In this document: piece by piece, positions 36,265 through 44,842 of the stretch
How the letters are laid out: each line of letters opens with the position of its first letter
Position numbering within the stretch: position 1 is the first letter of the stretch
Assembly (NCBI GenBank): GCA_000344275.1
Contig: AORU01000004.1
Coordinates: 116,078 to 180,077 of the forward strand
Reading direction: 5' to 3'
Source of the DNA: Streptococcus oralis subsp. tigurinus AZ_3a
GTDB lineage: Bacteria; Bacillota; Bacilli; Lactobacillales; Streptococcaceae
Length of the DNA stretch: 64,000 nucleotides
Program-made: the position numbers and the translations under genes
Notes under the pieces: model-generated
What the model was told of the DNA's origin: nothing
The model's database searches: none
What the model saw: only the letters and a program-made list of their open reading frames with translations

Positions 36265-37887
36265 TTGCTTACAGTATCTGATGTTTCACTACGTTTTAGT
36301 GATCGCAAACTTTTTGATGATGTCAATATCAAATTTACAGAAGGAAATACATACGGATTGATTGGTGCTAATGGTGCTGGGAAGTCTACATTCTTAAAAA
36401 TCTTAGCTGGTGATATCGAGCCAACAACTGGTCACATCTCTCTTGGTCCAGATGAACGTCTCTCTGTTCTCCGTCAAAATCATTTTGACTATGAAGACGA
36501 GCGAGTTATTGATGTTGTCATAATGGGAAATGAAAAACTTTACAACATCATGAAAGAAAAAGACGCCATTTACATGAAGGAAGATTTTTCCGATGAAGAT
36601 GGAGTTCGTGCTGCCGAACTCGAAGGTGAATTTGCCGAACTTGGAGGTTGGGAAGCAGAAAGTGAAGCATCTCAATTACTTCAAAACCTAAATATTCCAG
36701 AAGAGTTGCACTATCAAAACATGAGCGAATTGGCCAATGGTGAAAAAGTGAAGGTTCTCCTCGCCAAAGCACTTTTTGGTAAACCAGATGTTCTTCTCTT
36801 GGACGAGCCGACCAACGGGTTGGACATCCAATCTATTACTTGGCTAGAAGACTTCTTGATTGACTTTGATAACACCGTTATCGTAGTATCCCACGACCGT
36901 CACTTCTTAAACAAAGTGTGTACTCATATGGCCGACCTTGACTTTGGAAAAATCAAACTCTATGTCGGAAACTACGACTTCTGGAAGGAATCTTCTGAGC
37001 TTGCTGCTAAATTGCTAGCAGACCGTAATGCTAAGGCAGAAGAAAAAATTAAGCAATTGCAAGAATTCGTTGCTCGCTTCTCTGCCAACGCTTCTAAGTC
37101 AAGACAAGCAACGTCTCGTAAAAAAATGCTTGACAAGATTGAATTAGAAGAGATTGTGCCATCTAGTCGTAAATACCCATTTATCAACTTTAAAGCAGAA
37201 CGTGAGATTGGTAATGATCTCTTGACAGTAGAAAATCTAACTGTAAAGATTGATGGCGAAACTATCCTAGACAATATTAGTTTCATCTTGCGTCCAGGTG
37301 ATAAGACAGCTCTTATTGGACAAAATGACATCCAAACGACTGCATTAATTCGTGCAATTATGGGTGACATCGACTATGAAGGAACTGTCAAGTGGGGAGT
37401 TACTACTAGCCGTTCTTACTTGCCAAAAGACAACTCGGCTGATTTTGCAGGAGGAGAGTCAATCCTTGACTGGTTGCGTCAATTTGCAAGTAAAGAAGAA
37501 GATGACAATACCTTCCTACGTGGTTTCCTTGGTCGTATGCTCTTTTCTGGAGATGAGGTTAACAAACCTGTAAACGTCTTGTCAGGGGGAGAAAAAGTAC
37601 GTGTCATGCTTTCAAAACTCATGCTCTTGAAATCAAATGTCCTTGTACTTGATGATCCAACAAATCACTTGGACTTGGAATCTATCTCAAGCTTGAACGA
37701 TGGATTGAAAAACTTTAAAGAATCAATCATCTTTGCCAGTCATGACCATGAGTTTATCCAAACTTTGGCAAACCATATCATTGTTTTGTCTAAGAATGGC
37801 GTGATTGATCGTATCGATGAAACCTATGATGAATTCCTAGAAAATGCAGAAGTACAAGCAAAAGTTAAAGAACTTTGGAAAAATTAA
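36265..37887 (+). CDS. ABC-F family ATP-binding protein (YbiT/YkpA-like)
   Basis: This 540-residue soluble protein has two ABC ATPase domains and no membrane segments. ABC-F proteins act on the ribosome, for example resolving stalls. Domain 1 is canonical: Walker A GANGAGKST (about 33-41), Walker B LLLDEPTNGLD. The linker (about 235-300) is rich in charged residues. Domain 2 is degenerate: its Walker A reads IGQNDIQTTAL (about 350), lacking the GK(S/T) loop, and Walker B reads VLDDPTNHLD (about 460), with Asp replacing the catalytic Glu. The signature LSGGEKVRVMLSKLM is intact. Translation starts at TTG 36265, 7 nt after AGGAG. Confidence 0.9.
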   Translation: MLTVSDVSLRFSDRKLFDDVNIKFTEGNTYGLIGANGAGKSTFLKILAGDIEPTTGHISLGPDERLSVLRQNHFDYEDERVIDVVIMGNEKLYNIMKEKDAIYMKEDFSDEDGVRAAELEGEFAELGGWEAESEASQLLQNLNIPEELHYQNMSELANGEKVKVLLAKALFGKPDVLLLDEPTNGLDIQSITWLEDFLIDFDNTVIVVSHDRHFLNKVCTHMADLDFGKIKLYVGNYDFWKESSELAAKLLADRNAKAEEKIKQLQEFVARFSANASKSRQATSRKKMLDKIELEEIVPSSRKYPFINFKAEREIGNDLLTVENLTVKIDGETILDNISFILRPGDKTALIGQNDIQTTALIRAIMGDIDYEGTVKWGVTTSRSYLPKDNSADFAGGESILDWLRQFASKEEDDNTFLRGFLGRMLFSGDEVNKPVNVLSGGEKVRVMLSKLMLLKSNVLVLDDPTNHLDLESISSLNDGLKNFKESIIFASHDHEFIQTLANHIIVLSKNGVIDRIDETYDEFLENAEVQAKVKELWKN

Positions 37888-37897
37888 ATAAGACTTC

Positions 37898-37930
37898 AAA
37901 ACTCAGTTGGGGTAACCAACTGAGTTTTCT
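37898..37930 (+). terminator. Terminator of the ABC-F gene
   Basis: AAAACTCAGTTGG, loop GGTAA, CCAACTGAGTTTT followed by CTATC makes a 13-bp perfect stem. Confidence 0.9.
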
Positions 37931-37948
37931 ATCATTCTACGAGGTAAC

Positions 37949-40501
37949 ATGAAATCATTTTTTAAAACATATTGGACCTATTTTGTTTCTTTCATCATTC
38001 CTTTAGTAATTATGACTGGAGTATACCTAACTCAAGGTATCTACTGGAATAGCGATGCCTCTCCACTATTAGGAGACGGTTTCCATCAATACGTTATTTT
38101 TGATGTAGCTTTACGAAATATTCTGCATGGAAATGGCAGTTTGTTTTACACCTTTACAAGTGGCCTCGGACTGAATTTCTATGCTCTATCTAGTTATTAC
38201 TTGGGTAGTTTTCTTTCACCCCTAGTTTACTTTTTTAATCTGTCGAATATGCCAGATGCTGTCTATCTAACCACTCTCTTAAAATTTGGATTGATTGGTC
38301 TGTCAACCTTCTTTAGTTTGACTAGATTATTTAAAGATATCCCAAAATTTTTAAAACTTGCCTTATCTACTTCCTATGCTCTAATGAGCTTCACTGTCAG
38401 TCAGTTAGAGATTAAAACCTGGCTAGATGTTTTTATCTTGATTCCTTTAATTATAACTGGTTTACACCTACTTATAACACAAAAGAAGCGCCTACTATAC
38501 TTTACAAGTTTGTCAATCTTATTTATTCAAAATTATTATTTTGGGTATATGACAGCATTGTTTCTTATTTTCTGGTATCTCTGCCAAATTTCTTGGGACT
38601 TTAAAACTCGAAAATCATCTTTTCTTGATTTTGTTGTTACCTCCTTTTTAGCTGGAATGGCTAGTTTGATTATGACTCTTCCTACACTGTTTGATTTACA
38701 AACTCATGGAGAGAAGTTGACTGTCATCACAAAATTAAAGACAGATAGTAGCTGGTATTTGGATATTTTTGCAAAACAATTCATTGGATCTTTTGATACA
38801 ACTAAATATGGATCTATACCAATGATTTTTGTTGGATTGCTTCCTTTTATTTTAACCATTCTATTTTTCACAATAAAATCCATAAGGTTTCACGTGAAAC
38901 TTACCTATGCAATTTTCTTTACTTTTTTAATAACAAGCTTTTACATAGAAGCACTTGATTTATTTTGGCAAGGGATGCATACCCCAAATATGTTTTTGCA
39001 TCGCTATGCTTGGATTTTTTCCACTCTGTTAATTTATACTGCAGCAGAAGTCTTAAATCGTCTGAAAGAACTGAAGCTATGGAATCTATTTGTCTCACTT
39101 TTTCTTGTACTAACAGGATTTTTGGCCACTGTCTATTTTAAATCACACTATTCTTTTTTAACTGATTTGAATATCCTACTCACTCTTGAATTTCTACTAG
39201 TTTATGCTCTTTTACTTCTTGCAGTCATTAGAAAATTTATCTCTATAAATTTATTTGCAATTCTTTTGTCTTTATTTATAACAGCTGAGATAAGCTTAAA
39301 TGCTTCATCTCAAATGGAAGGAATAGCTAAAGAATGGGCCTTTGCTTCTCGTAGCGCCTATAATAGAGATATCACTGCTATGGAATCCATTCTAAACCAA
39401 ATTGACAATCCATTTACACGTACTGAAAAACTGCAAATTCAGACTGGGAATGACAGTATGAAATTTAACTACAATGGAATCTCTCAATTTTCGTCTGTAC
39501 GAAATCGTTCAGCTAGCACTAGCTTGGATAAACTGGGATTCAAATCCTCTGGAACCAACCTCAATCTCCGTTATGCTAATAACAGTCTTTTAGCAGACAG
39601 TTTATTTGGAATCCAGTACAATATTTCTGAAACTTCACTTGATAAGTATGGCTTTCAAGAGATTTATCAAAAGGATCATTTAACCTTATATAAAAATCAA
39701 CTCTCTTTACCCATTGCCTTTGCCACTCAATCTATTTACACCGATGTAAACTTTAATAATCATACTCTAGATAATCAGGCTTTATTTATAAACCGGCTTG
39801 CTAATCTCAACTTAGATTACTTCTCCCAAATAGCATCTGATAAAACAGATACTTCAGATGGTTTAACCAGCATCACAGGTTCTGCGAATGAAGATGCAAA
39901 GATTGATTATCAAATTGAGGTTCCTCAAAATAGTCAAGTCTATCTCTCTTTTTCAAATCTTCATTTTACAAACGATAAGCAAAAGAAAGTTGACATCATT
40001 GTCAATGGTGAAAAAAAGACTTTTACAACTGACAATGCATTTAATTTCTTTAATTTGGGTTATACTGAAGAACAAAAAACTTTCAATATCAGTGTTAGTT
40101 TCCCTGGAAATTCTCAGGTGTCCTTTGAATCTCCAACCTTCTATCGTTTAGATACTCAGGCTCTTACTGAGGCAATTCAAAAGATTAAAGAACAACCTGT
40201 AGAAGTATCCACCTCTAAAAATAAAGTCTTTGCTACATATGAAGTAAAACAAGATACCTCTATTTTCTTCACTATTCCTTATGACAAAGGTTGGTCTGCA
40301 TTCCAAGATGGGAAAAAACTTGAAATCAAGCAGGCTCAGACTGGTTTTATGAAAGTTGATGTTCCAAAGGGAAAAGGCACCATTACACTTTCCTTTATAC
40401 CCAATGGTTTTGTTATTGGAGCAGCCTGCTCACTAACTGCCCTTCTTCTTTTTGGGATCTATAATCACAGACGAAATTTATCTAAGACAGAAAAAGATTG
40501 A
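37949..40501 (+). CDS. YfhO family membrane protein
   Basis: This 850-residue protein has about a dozen transmembrane helices in the first half and one at the C terminus, with a large extracellular domain between (about 450-820). The N-terminal region has GDGFHQYVIFDVALRNILHG, a typical YfhO pattern with an acidic residue in the first external loop, as in GT-C glycosyltransferases. YfhO relatives glycosylate lipoteichoic or wall teichoic acid in other Firmicutes. The acceptor here is unknown. GAGGT precedes the start. A parS-like site lies within the gene. Confidence 0.85.
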   Translation: MKSFFKTYWTYFVSFIIPLVIMTGVYLTQGIYWNSDASPLLGDGFHQYVIFDVALRNILHGNGSLFYTFTSGLGLNFYALSSYYLGSFLSPLVYFFNLSNMPDAVYLTTLLKFGLIGLSTFFSLTRLFKDIPKFLKLALSTSYALMSFTVSQLEIKTWLDVFILIPLIITGLHLLITQKKRLLYFTSLSILFIQNYYFGYMTALFLIFWYLCQISWDFKTRKSSFLDFVVTSFLAGMASLIMTLPTLFDLQTHGEKLTVITKLKTDSSWYLDIFAKQFIGSFDTTKYGSIPMIFVGLLPFILTILFFTIKSIRFHVKLTYAIFFTFLITSFYIEALDLFWQGMHTPNMFLHRYAWIFSTLLIYTAAEVLNRLKELKLWNLFVSLFLVLTGFLATVYFKSHYSFLTDLNILLTLEFLLVYALLLLAVIRKFISINLFAILLSLFITAEISLNASSQMEGIAKEWAFASRSAYNRDITAMESILNQIDNPFTRTEKLQIQTGNDSMKFNYNGISQFSSVRNRSASTSLDKLGFKSSGTNLNLRYANNSLLADSLFGIQYNISETSLDKYGFQEIYQKDHLTLYKNQLSLPIAFATQSIYTDVNFNNHTLDNQALFINRLANLNLDYFSQIASDKTDTSDGLTSITGSANEDAKIDYQIEVPQNSQVYLSFSNLHFTNDKQKKVDIIVNGEKKTFTTDNAFNFFNLGYTEEQKTFNISVSFPGNSQVSFESPTFYRLDTQALTEAIQKIKEQPVEVSTSKNKVFATYEVKQDTSIFFTIPYDKGWSAFQDGKKLEIKQAQTGFMKVDVPKGKGTITLSFIPNGFVIGAACSLTALLLFGIYNHRRNLSKTEKD
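38887..38900. promoter_or_regulatory. parS-like site inside yfhO
   Basis: GTTTCACGTGAAAC matches the 14-bp parS core perfectly. It lies about 10.5 kb left of oriC. Confidence 0.9.
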
Positions 40502-40526
40502 CCAATTCCTTGGCCAATCTTTTTAA
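40491..40526. terminator. Bidirectional terminator between yfhO and pip
   Basis: AAAAAGATTG-A-CCAA, loop TTCC, TTGG-C-CAATCTTTTT overlaps the stop codons of both convergent genes. Confidence 0.88.
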
Positions 40527-43177
40527 TCTTCTTCCATTTTCTTAGGTTGATAAGCTAGCATACCTAAAGCAGTAAAGAAAGCTAGTGTTATAATAAGGAA
40601 AATCACTTGGTGATGAATATTTCCTGACATAGAGATTGTTTGTCGTAAGCCTGATACAGAGTAACTCATTGGTAACCATGGATTGATACCTTTGAAGAAA
40701 TCATTTGTCAATGCAAGAGGATAGGTCCCCGCACTTGATGCTAACTGTAATAATAGTAAAATAAGAGAGAAGAAGGCTCCTATACGGCTATTCCAAGTTG
40801 TTAAAGCTGTCACCATAGACATGAAAGCTAAACTTGTGATTATAATTAGAATCAAGGTTCTCATCTCATGGTTCGCAGTTAAACCAATCAGATGGACACC
40901 TCCATAAACTAAAACACCTGCTAAAACAGCTATAATCCCATTTATTTCAGAACGAGACTTCAACCAAGCCCAACGACTCTCTGGGTGACGTCCAGAAGGC
41001 AACTTCGCAAAAATCATATTGGTAGATATAGCAGCAACAAAAAGAGCAACTGATATCATATAAGGAGCCATGGCAATCCCATTTACAGGAACTTGGTCAT
41101 TATCTGTTTTTGAAAGAACTAGAGGATCAGATAATGTTTCTGCATTTTCAGATTCTGTTGATGCTGACTTAAGTTGATTGTTAGCATTGCCTAATCCTTG
41201 CCCTAATGAATCAACTCCTGTCTGTAAATCTTCAAGACCAGAGGTTAAGCTTGTTCCACCTTCTGCTAGTTTTCCAGTACCATCTGCAATCTTCATAGCA
41301 CCACTTCCTAGTTGAGATGCTGCAGAAAGTAACTGTGTTGATTTATCTGTTAATTGACCAGAGCCAAATTGTAATGTAGTAATACCTGCTATCAGCTCTG
41401 GACTCTTATTGTTCAATTGAGCAGAACCAGATGACAAACTTTCTATACCTGATACTAATTCTGGAGCTTTTCCAGCTAACGCATCTACTCCAGCTGTCAA
41501 GGTTGATGTATTTTCTGTCAACTTACTTGATCCAGAAACTAATTGATTTAGACTAGTCGTTAAACTTGCATTCTTTTCACTTAGTTGATTAGCACCTATA
41601 GAAATAGTATCCAGTCCTTTAGTATAGTTTACAATTCCTTTTTCAATTGACTGACTTCCAAGAACTAACTGATTATTTACAGAAGTTTGTAATATTGTAA
41701 ATCCATTTGACAAGGTTGTCAAGGAGCTAGATGCTACAGGTAAGAGTTGATTTGCTTTCGTCTGCACATCAGATAGATTAGATACTTGTTGTTCTGAATT
41801 CTCTATACTTTCTTTTAATCCTCCTACTGTCGTTAAAATTGTTTTTGCTGACTCAATAGTAGAATTAGAACTTTTAGAAATAGCTTCTGTCAGTTCTTTC
41901 TTTTGTTCCTCTGTAAGAGATTGATAAGTAGCTGTTGATTGAAGGTTTGCAAGAGTTTTCTCTTGTTCTGTCTGACTTTTGGTCACAATATCCTGAGCAA
42001 GAGTTGTTAGATTTGGCAAAGCTTCTGACAATGTACTTTTCAGTTGAGTATTATCTGATATTGTAAGAGCTTGTAGTGTTTTATTTAGTTCTCCTAAGCT
42101 TGTTGCCAATTGCGCTATTTCTTCACTTTGTTGAGATGAGGACTCTAATTGGCTTGAAATTTCTTTAATACCAGTATTTAATTGCTCCATTCCATCTCTT
42201 AGTGTATCTGATTGATTGGATAATTGACTTGTTCCGTTAGAAAGTTCTTTCACACTACTTGTATAAGCATTTACACCAACTGAAAATTGATTGAGACCTG
42301 TATCCAGTTGTGAAACGCCACCTGTATAGGACTTTATACCTGTATTTAGCTGATTTACACCTGTCACCAACTCAGGAGTTTTTGAAGCTAATTGACCAAG
42401 TCCAGTGTCAACTTGTGAGACAGCATTTGTATAACTTTGTAAACCACTATTAAAAGTTCCTAAACCAATATGTAATTGCTCTATAGCAGACACATAGCTA
42501 GATAAGCCTTTTGTAAATTGATCCGCTCCATTTGAAAAAGTTACAGTTGAATTAGCTAGAGTATTAAGATTTGTCGTCAACGTTTGACTTCCCGTCACCA
42601 ACTGATCGGCTCCATTAGCCAATTGTTCACTTCCCTCAGTTGCCTTATTTATTCCAGACTTCAAATCATTCATTTTTTGAAATAAAGCCTTAGTGTACGT
42701 TTCCGTAACATTAGTAGAGACAGTTTGTTTTAATTGTGTCATTGCAGAATCACTCATCTTACTTGCAATAAAGCTATGCCCACTTGACGTCTGATAATCA
42801 ATCTGCATCTGTTCAGGATGATTCGTTAGGATAGAAGTAGCTTTTTCAGATAAGTCACTTGGTAAAGTCACTACCATGTAGTAGTCACCATCTTCTAGCC
42901 CTTTTTCCCCTTCCTCTTCATTAACAAAGTGAAAATCTAAAGCCTTATTTTCTTTTAAATTAGACACCATGTCTTCACCAATTGTCATTGTCTGTCCATT
43001 ATAAGAAGCTTCCTTATCTTTATTGACAACTGCCACAGGTAACTCCGATACTTGACCATATGGATCCCACATGGATGATAAAAATATAATGTTGTATAGA
43101 GCTGGAATGAGAGAAATCCCTATCATTACAATGATAAAGGTCGGTTTTTTAAATATTGCTTTCCATTCTTTAAACAT
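40523..43177 (-). CDS. YhgE/Pip family membrane protein
   Basis: This 884-residue protein has an N-terminal transmembrane helix (about 12-32) and a long extracellular region. That region has many heptad-like repeats of the form LNTGIKSYTGGVSQLDTGLNQ (about 180-700). Five or six C-terminal helices resemble an ABC-2 type permease. Related proteins act as phage receptors (Lactococcus Pip) or link to type VII secretion. I chose ATG at 43177, which has AAGGAGG at 5 nt; the ORF extends 7 codons further upstream without such a site. A TetR gene is divergent. Confidence 0.88.
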   Translation of the reverse strand: MFKEWKAIFKKPTFIIVMIGISLIPALYNIIFLSSMWDPYGQVSELPVAVVNKDKEASYNGQTMTIGEDMVSNLKENKALDFHFVNEEEGEKGLEDGDYYMVVTLPSDLSEKATSILTNHPEQMQIDYQTSSGHSFIASKMSDSAMTQLKQTVSTNVTETYTKALFQKMNDLKSGINKATEGSEQLANGADQLVTGSQTLTTNLNTLANSTVTFSNGADQFTKGLSSYVSAIEQLHIGLGTFNSGLQSYTNAVSQVDTGLGQLASKTPELVTGVNQLNTGIKSYTGGVSQLDTGLNQFSVGVNAYTSSVKELSNGTSQLSNQSDTLRDGMEQLNTGIKEISSQLESSSQQSEEIAQLATSLGELNKTLQALTISDNTQLKSTLSEALPNLTTLAQDIVTKSQTEQEKTLANLQSTATYQSLTEEQKKELTEAISKSSNSTIESAKTILTTVGGLKESIENSEQQVSNLSDVQTKANQLLPVASSSLTTLSNGFTILQTSVNNQLVLGSQSIEKGIVNYTKGLDTISIGANQLSEKNASLTTSLNQLVSGSSKLTENTSTLTAGVDALAGKAPELVSGIESLSSGSAQLNNKSPELIAGITTLQFGSGQLTDKSTQLLSAASQLGSGAMKIADGTGKLAEGGTSLTSGLEDLQTGVDSLGQGLGNANNQLKSASTESENAETLSDPLVLSKTDNDQVPVNGIAMAPYMISVALFVAAISTNMIFAKLPSGRHPESRWAWLKSRSEINGIIAVLAGVLVYGGVHLIGLTANHEMRTLILIIITSLAFMSMVTALTTWNSRIGAFFSLILLLLQLASSAGTYPLALTNDFFKGINPWLPMSYSVSGLRQTISMSGNIHHQVIFLIITLAFFTALGMLAYQPKKMEED

Positions 43178-43192
43178 ATTTCCTCCTTTTTT

Positions 43193-43206
43193 ACACATAT
43201 TGTCTA
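43193..43206. promoter_or_regulatory. Operator-like site next to pip
   Basis: ACACATATTGTCTA resembles ACACATAGTCTA at 43272-43283, differing by one inserted base. It lies between the pip -10 box and the pip start, where a repressor could act. Confidence 0.4.
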
Positions 43207-43268
43207 AAATTTTGATATAATAGATTATACATCAAAAAATCTAAATTACAAGGTAAAAAATATTTTTT

Positions 43269-43283
43269 TAGACACATAGTCTA
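43269..43283. promoter_or_regulatory. Palindromic operator upstream of the TetR gene
   Basis: TAGACACATAGTCTA is a perfect inverted repeat (TAGAC/GTCTA) about 23 nt before the regulator's start. This is a typical position and size for TetR self-regulation. Confidence 0.6.
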
Positions 43284-43305
43284 TTTTTGTTTACAAGGAG
43301 GAATT

Positions 43306-43848
43306 ATGAAAGAAAGTAACAAACGTTTAAAAACAAAACGAATTATCGAAAATGCCATGGTTCAATTATTGATGGACCAGCCCTTTGATCAAATTTCTAC
43401 TGTCAAGTTAGCAGAAAAAGCCGGAATTAGTCGTTCCAGCTTTTACACTCACTACAAGGATAAGTATGATATGATTGAACACTATCAAAGTAAGTTATTT
43501 CATACATTTGAGTATATCTTTCAAAAACATGCTCATCATAAAAAAGATGCCATTTTAGAAGTATTTGACTATTTAGAATCTGAACCATTATTAGCTGCTC
43601 TTTTATCTGAAAATGGTACCAAAGAAATCCAAAATTTCTTAAGAAATAAGCTTCATATCATGCTGAGCACAGATCTTCAGAAGCGCTTTATGCAACTACA
43701 ACTAAATTCAATTGAATTAGAATATAGTAGCATTTATCTGACAAATGCCCTATTTGGAGTTTGTCAAACTTGGATTGCTCATGGAAAAAAAGAAAGTCCA
43801 CAAGAAATGACAGACTTCCTTATGAAAATGCTAGGTGATGCCAACTAA
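43306..43848 (+). CDS. TetR/AcrR family transcriptional regulator
   Basis: This 180-residue protein has an N-terminal helix-turn-helix: TKRIIENAMVQLLMDQPFDQ, then STVKLAEKAGISRSSFYTHY (about 10-52). The C-terminal ligand/dimer domain resembles the TetR_C_8 type. It is divergent from pip, and palindromic sites lie between them, so it probably represses both genes. The inducer is unknown. The start follows AAGGAGG. Confidence 0.88.
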   Translation: MKESNKRLKTKRIIENAMVQLLMDQPFDQISTVKLAEKAGISRSSFYTHYKDKYDMIEHYQSKLFHTFEYIFQKHAHHKKDAILEVFDYLESEPLLAALLSENGTKEIQNFLRNKLHIMLSTDLQKRFMQLQLNSIELEYSSIYLTNALFGVCQTWIAHGKKESPQEMTDFLMKMLGDAN

Positions 43849-43852
43849 GAAC

Positions 43853-43882
43853 AAAAAAGAACACCATCTGGTGTTCTTTTTA
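43853..43882. terminator. Bidirectional terminator between tetR and tRNA-Asn
   Basis: AAAAAAGAACACCA, loop TCT, GGTGTTCTTTTTA is usable by the regulator (+) and the tRNA unit (-). Confidence 0.88.
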
Positions 43883-43887
43883 TCTAA

Positions 43888-43961
43888 CTCCGCCAGTAGG
43901 ACTCGAACCTACGACATCATGATTAACAGTCATGCGCTACTACCAACTGAGCTATGGCGGA
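43888..43961 (-). tRNA. tRNA-Asn (GTT)
   Basis: On the minus strand TCCGCCA pairs with TGGCGGA, the anticodon loop CTGTTAA gives GTT, and the T-loop GGTTCGAGTCC is intact. It has 74 nt with discriminator G and no encoded CCA. It is cotranscribed with the upstream tRNA-Glu. Confidence 0.97.
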
Positions 43962-43966
43962 TAAAA

Positions 43967-44038
43967 TAGTCCGTACGGGATTCGAACCCGTGTTACCGCC
44001 GTGAAAAGGCGGTGTCTTAACCCCTTGACCAACGGACC
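43967..44038 (-). tRNA. tRNA-Glu (TTC)
   Basis: On the minus strand GGTCCGT pairs with ACGGACT, the anticodon loop CTTTTCA gives TTC, and the T-loop GGTTCGAATCC is intact. It has 72 nt. The partial tRNA at the right edge of the window is identical over the visible part. Confidence 0.97.
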
Positions 44039-44061
44039 ATCTATCTGTAGCAGATATAACC

Positions 44062-44089
44062 ATTATATCAATTTCTTACTGATTGTCAA
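44062..44089 (-). promoter_or_regulatory. Promoter of the tRNA-Glu/tRNA-Asn unit
   Basis: TTGACA (44084-44089), a 16-nt spacer ending TGA, and TATAAT (44062-44067) lie on the minus strand. The -35 box starts at the base after the comE stop codon. Confidence 0.85.
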
Positions 44090-44842
44090 TCACTTTTTAG
44101 ATTTTTTCTCTAGAATATCTTTTAGTTTACGAACTTTCAAACGGGTAATGGGACAACGATGATCTTCATAAAAAACAACTTCTAAATTTTTTCGATCAAT
44201 TTCTCTCACATTTCCCACATTGACAAGGAAAGATTTATGGGAGCAATAAAATCGCTGAGTATGTTTGTCCTTTTCCTGAATATCTGTCATAGTTCCATAA
44301 AACTCTTTGGCAAAATTCTTACCAATAATTCGCAATTTATGAGAAACACCTGTTGTTTCGATATACAGAATATCATGGTAAGGAATTTTCAAATCATTTC
44401 CCTTATAGTTGTAATCAAAATAGTCTACAACATCTTCGTTTTCAAGCAGCATGCTTTTGGTATAGAAGATACTCTGCTCAATGCGTTTTTTGAACAATTC
44501 ATCATTGATGTCCTTATCTACAAAATCTAAAGCTGATACCTGATACTTATAAGTTAAAGTAGCAAATTCAGATCGACTAGTAATAAAGACAATAATAGCA
44601 TAAGGATTGTGATGACGAATAAACTGAGCCACTTCAAATCCCTTTTTCTCAATTCCATGAATATCGATATCTAGAAAATAAAGCTGGTTTACTTCATCAT
44701 TTTCAATATATTCCTTAAACTCACGAACTTTTCCTGTTGTCTTATATGAAATAGGAATATTCGATTCCTCAGAGATTTCATTCAATATTCTCTCTAGTCT
44801 CACTTGATGCTCAATAACATCTTCTAAAATTAATACTTTCAT
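44090..44842 (-). CDS. comE: Competence response regulator ComE
   Basis: This 250-residue response regulator switches on early competence genes (comCDE, comAB, comX). The receiver domain (about 1-130) has the phosphoacceptor Asp58 in YFLDIDIHG. The C-terminal LytTR DNA-binding domain (about 150-245) has the RFYCSHKSFLVN segment. It is very close to pneumococcal ComE as I remember it. The start overlaps the comD stop by 4 nt. Confidence 0.97.
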   Translation of the reverse strand: MKVLILEDVIEHQVRLERILNEISEESNIPISYKTTGKVREFKEYIENDEVNQLYFLDIDIHGIEKKGFEVAQFIRHHNPYAIIVFITSRSEFATLTYKYQVSALDFVDKDINDELFKKRIEQSIFYTKSMLLENEDVVDYFDYNYKGNDLKIPYHDILYIETTGVSHKLRIIGKNFAKEFYGTMTDIQEKDKHTQRFYCSHKSFLVNVGNVREIDRKNLEVVFYEDHRCPITRLKVRKLKDILEKKSKK

